5,742 nt of DNA from Actinomycetota bacterium. GTDB taxonomy: Bacteria; Actinomycetota; Acidimicrobiia; Spongiisociales; UBA11373. Positions 5,559 to 5,742 of the stretch are shown here, in pieces (the first letter of the stretch is position 1; each line of letters begins with the position of its first letter). The DNA lies in contig JAUYIV010000018.1 of NCBI GenBank assembly GCA_030688105.1, positions 1 to 5,742 on the forward strand, written 5' to 3'. The notes below the pieces were generated by a model, which searched no databases, was not told where the DNA came from, and saw only the letters and a program-made list of their open reading frames with translations. Position numbers and translations under genes: made by a program.

Positions 5559-5742
5559 TTAGACGATGAGCAGGATCAGGATGGCGAGCAGCGCGGCTGC
5601 ACCCATCGCGATTCCCCATGCAGCCAACGGGGCATGCTCGCGGACCGCATGGGCCAAGGCGCGTCGACGCTGAACCCGGCCCATTCCCGGGCGAACCGCG
5701 GCCCCTCTCCGGGCGATTCGCATCGCGTGCGCAGCCAGGACC
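5559..5742 (-). CDS. C-terminal part of a hypothetical membrane-anchored protein
   Basis: Reading leftward, a frame is open from the window edge to the TAA at 5561-5559, giving at least 60 residues. The visible end is arginine-rich (RIARRG, then RVQRRRALAHAVREH), followed by about 22 hydrophobic residues containing AWGIAMGAAALLAILILLIV, which close the protein. This looks like one C-terminal membrane helix with a positive flank, as in a tail-anchored protein or the last helix of a longer membrane protein. Internal ATGs at 5723 and 5684 would give 54 or 41 residues, but neither has a ribosome binding site, so the true start is probably outside the window. I do not recognise the family. The frame is supported by the sharp charge-to-hydrophobic pattern and the convergent arrangement with sucD. 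Confidence 0.5.
   Translation of the reverse strand, partial: VLAAHAMRIARRGAAVRPGMGRVQRRRALAHAVREHAPLAAWGIAMGAAALLAILILLIV

Noticed and set aside
5566..5673. Small + strand ORF of 35 codons after sucD
   Set aside because: It lies opposite the better supported membrane-segment frame, has no ribosome binding site and no recognisable features.

Overview
The window is a compact, GC-rich stretch of bacterial chromosome with five complete genes on the + strand and the 3' end of one gene on the - strand. The protein sequences and the gene order point to an actinobacterium, possibly an Acidimicrobiia-like lineage. SucC and PcrA read as actinobacterial, there is a GTG start, and two genes lack a Shine-Dalgarno sequence and look leaderless. 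From memory, pcrA (uvrD1) also lies just upstream of sucC-sucD in Mycobacterium tuberculosis, with one other gene between. The lineage is inference; no 16S or other marker is present.

Layout. Positions 1-127 are an upstream region with a strong GC hairpin (62-78) and a -10-like TACAAT (116-121) placed so that transcription would begin at or near the ATG of pcrA. Positions 128-2311 encode a complete PcrA/UvrD-type superfamily 1A helicase. Its stop overlaps the start (ATGA) of an MgtC/SapB-family membrane protein (2308-2955). A 136-base gap follows, holding two different 7-base tandem repeat arrays inside and beside an inverted repeat. Next comes a tight cluster: a stand-alone cobalamin-binding subunit of an acyl-CoA mutase (3092-3484), sucC (3495-4640, GTG start) and sucD (4644-5537). 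The last codons of sucD lie inside a third 7-base tandem array (5515-5556). Only 21 bases separate sucD from the stop codon of a convergent - strand reading frame (5559-5742, running off the edge) that ends in a hydrophobic membrane segment.

How the genes work together. pcrA and mgtC share translation coupling but have no obvious functional link. The cobalamin subunit and SucCD make metabolic sense together: a methylmalonyl-CoA mutase yields succinyl-CoA, and SucCD turns it into succinate with formation of a nucleoside triphosphate. The large mutase subunit is not in the window.

I see no CRISPR, phage, transposon, toxin-antitoxin or biosynthetic system here. The genes are core housekeeping genes. 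The most unusual feature is the set of three unrelated heptanucleotide tandem arrays, two of which begin on or run across the stop codon of a gene.
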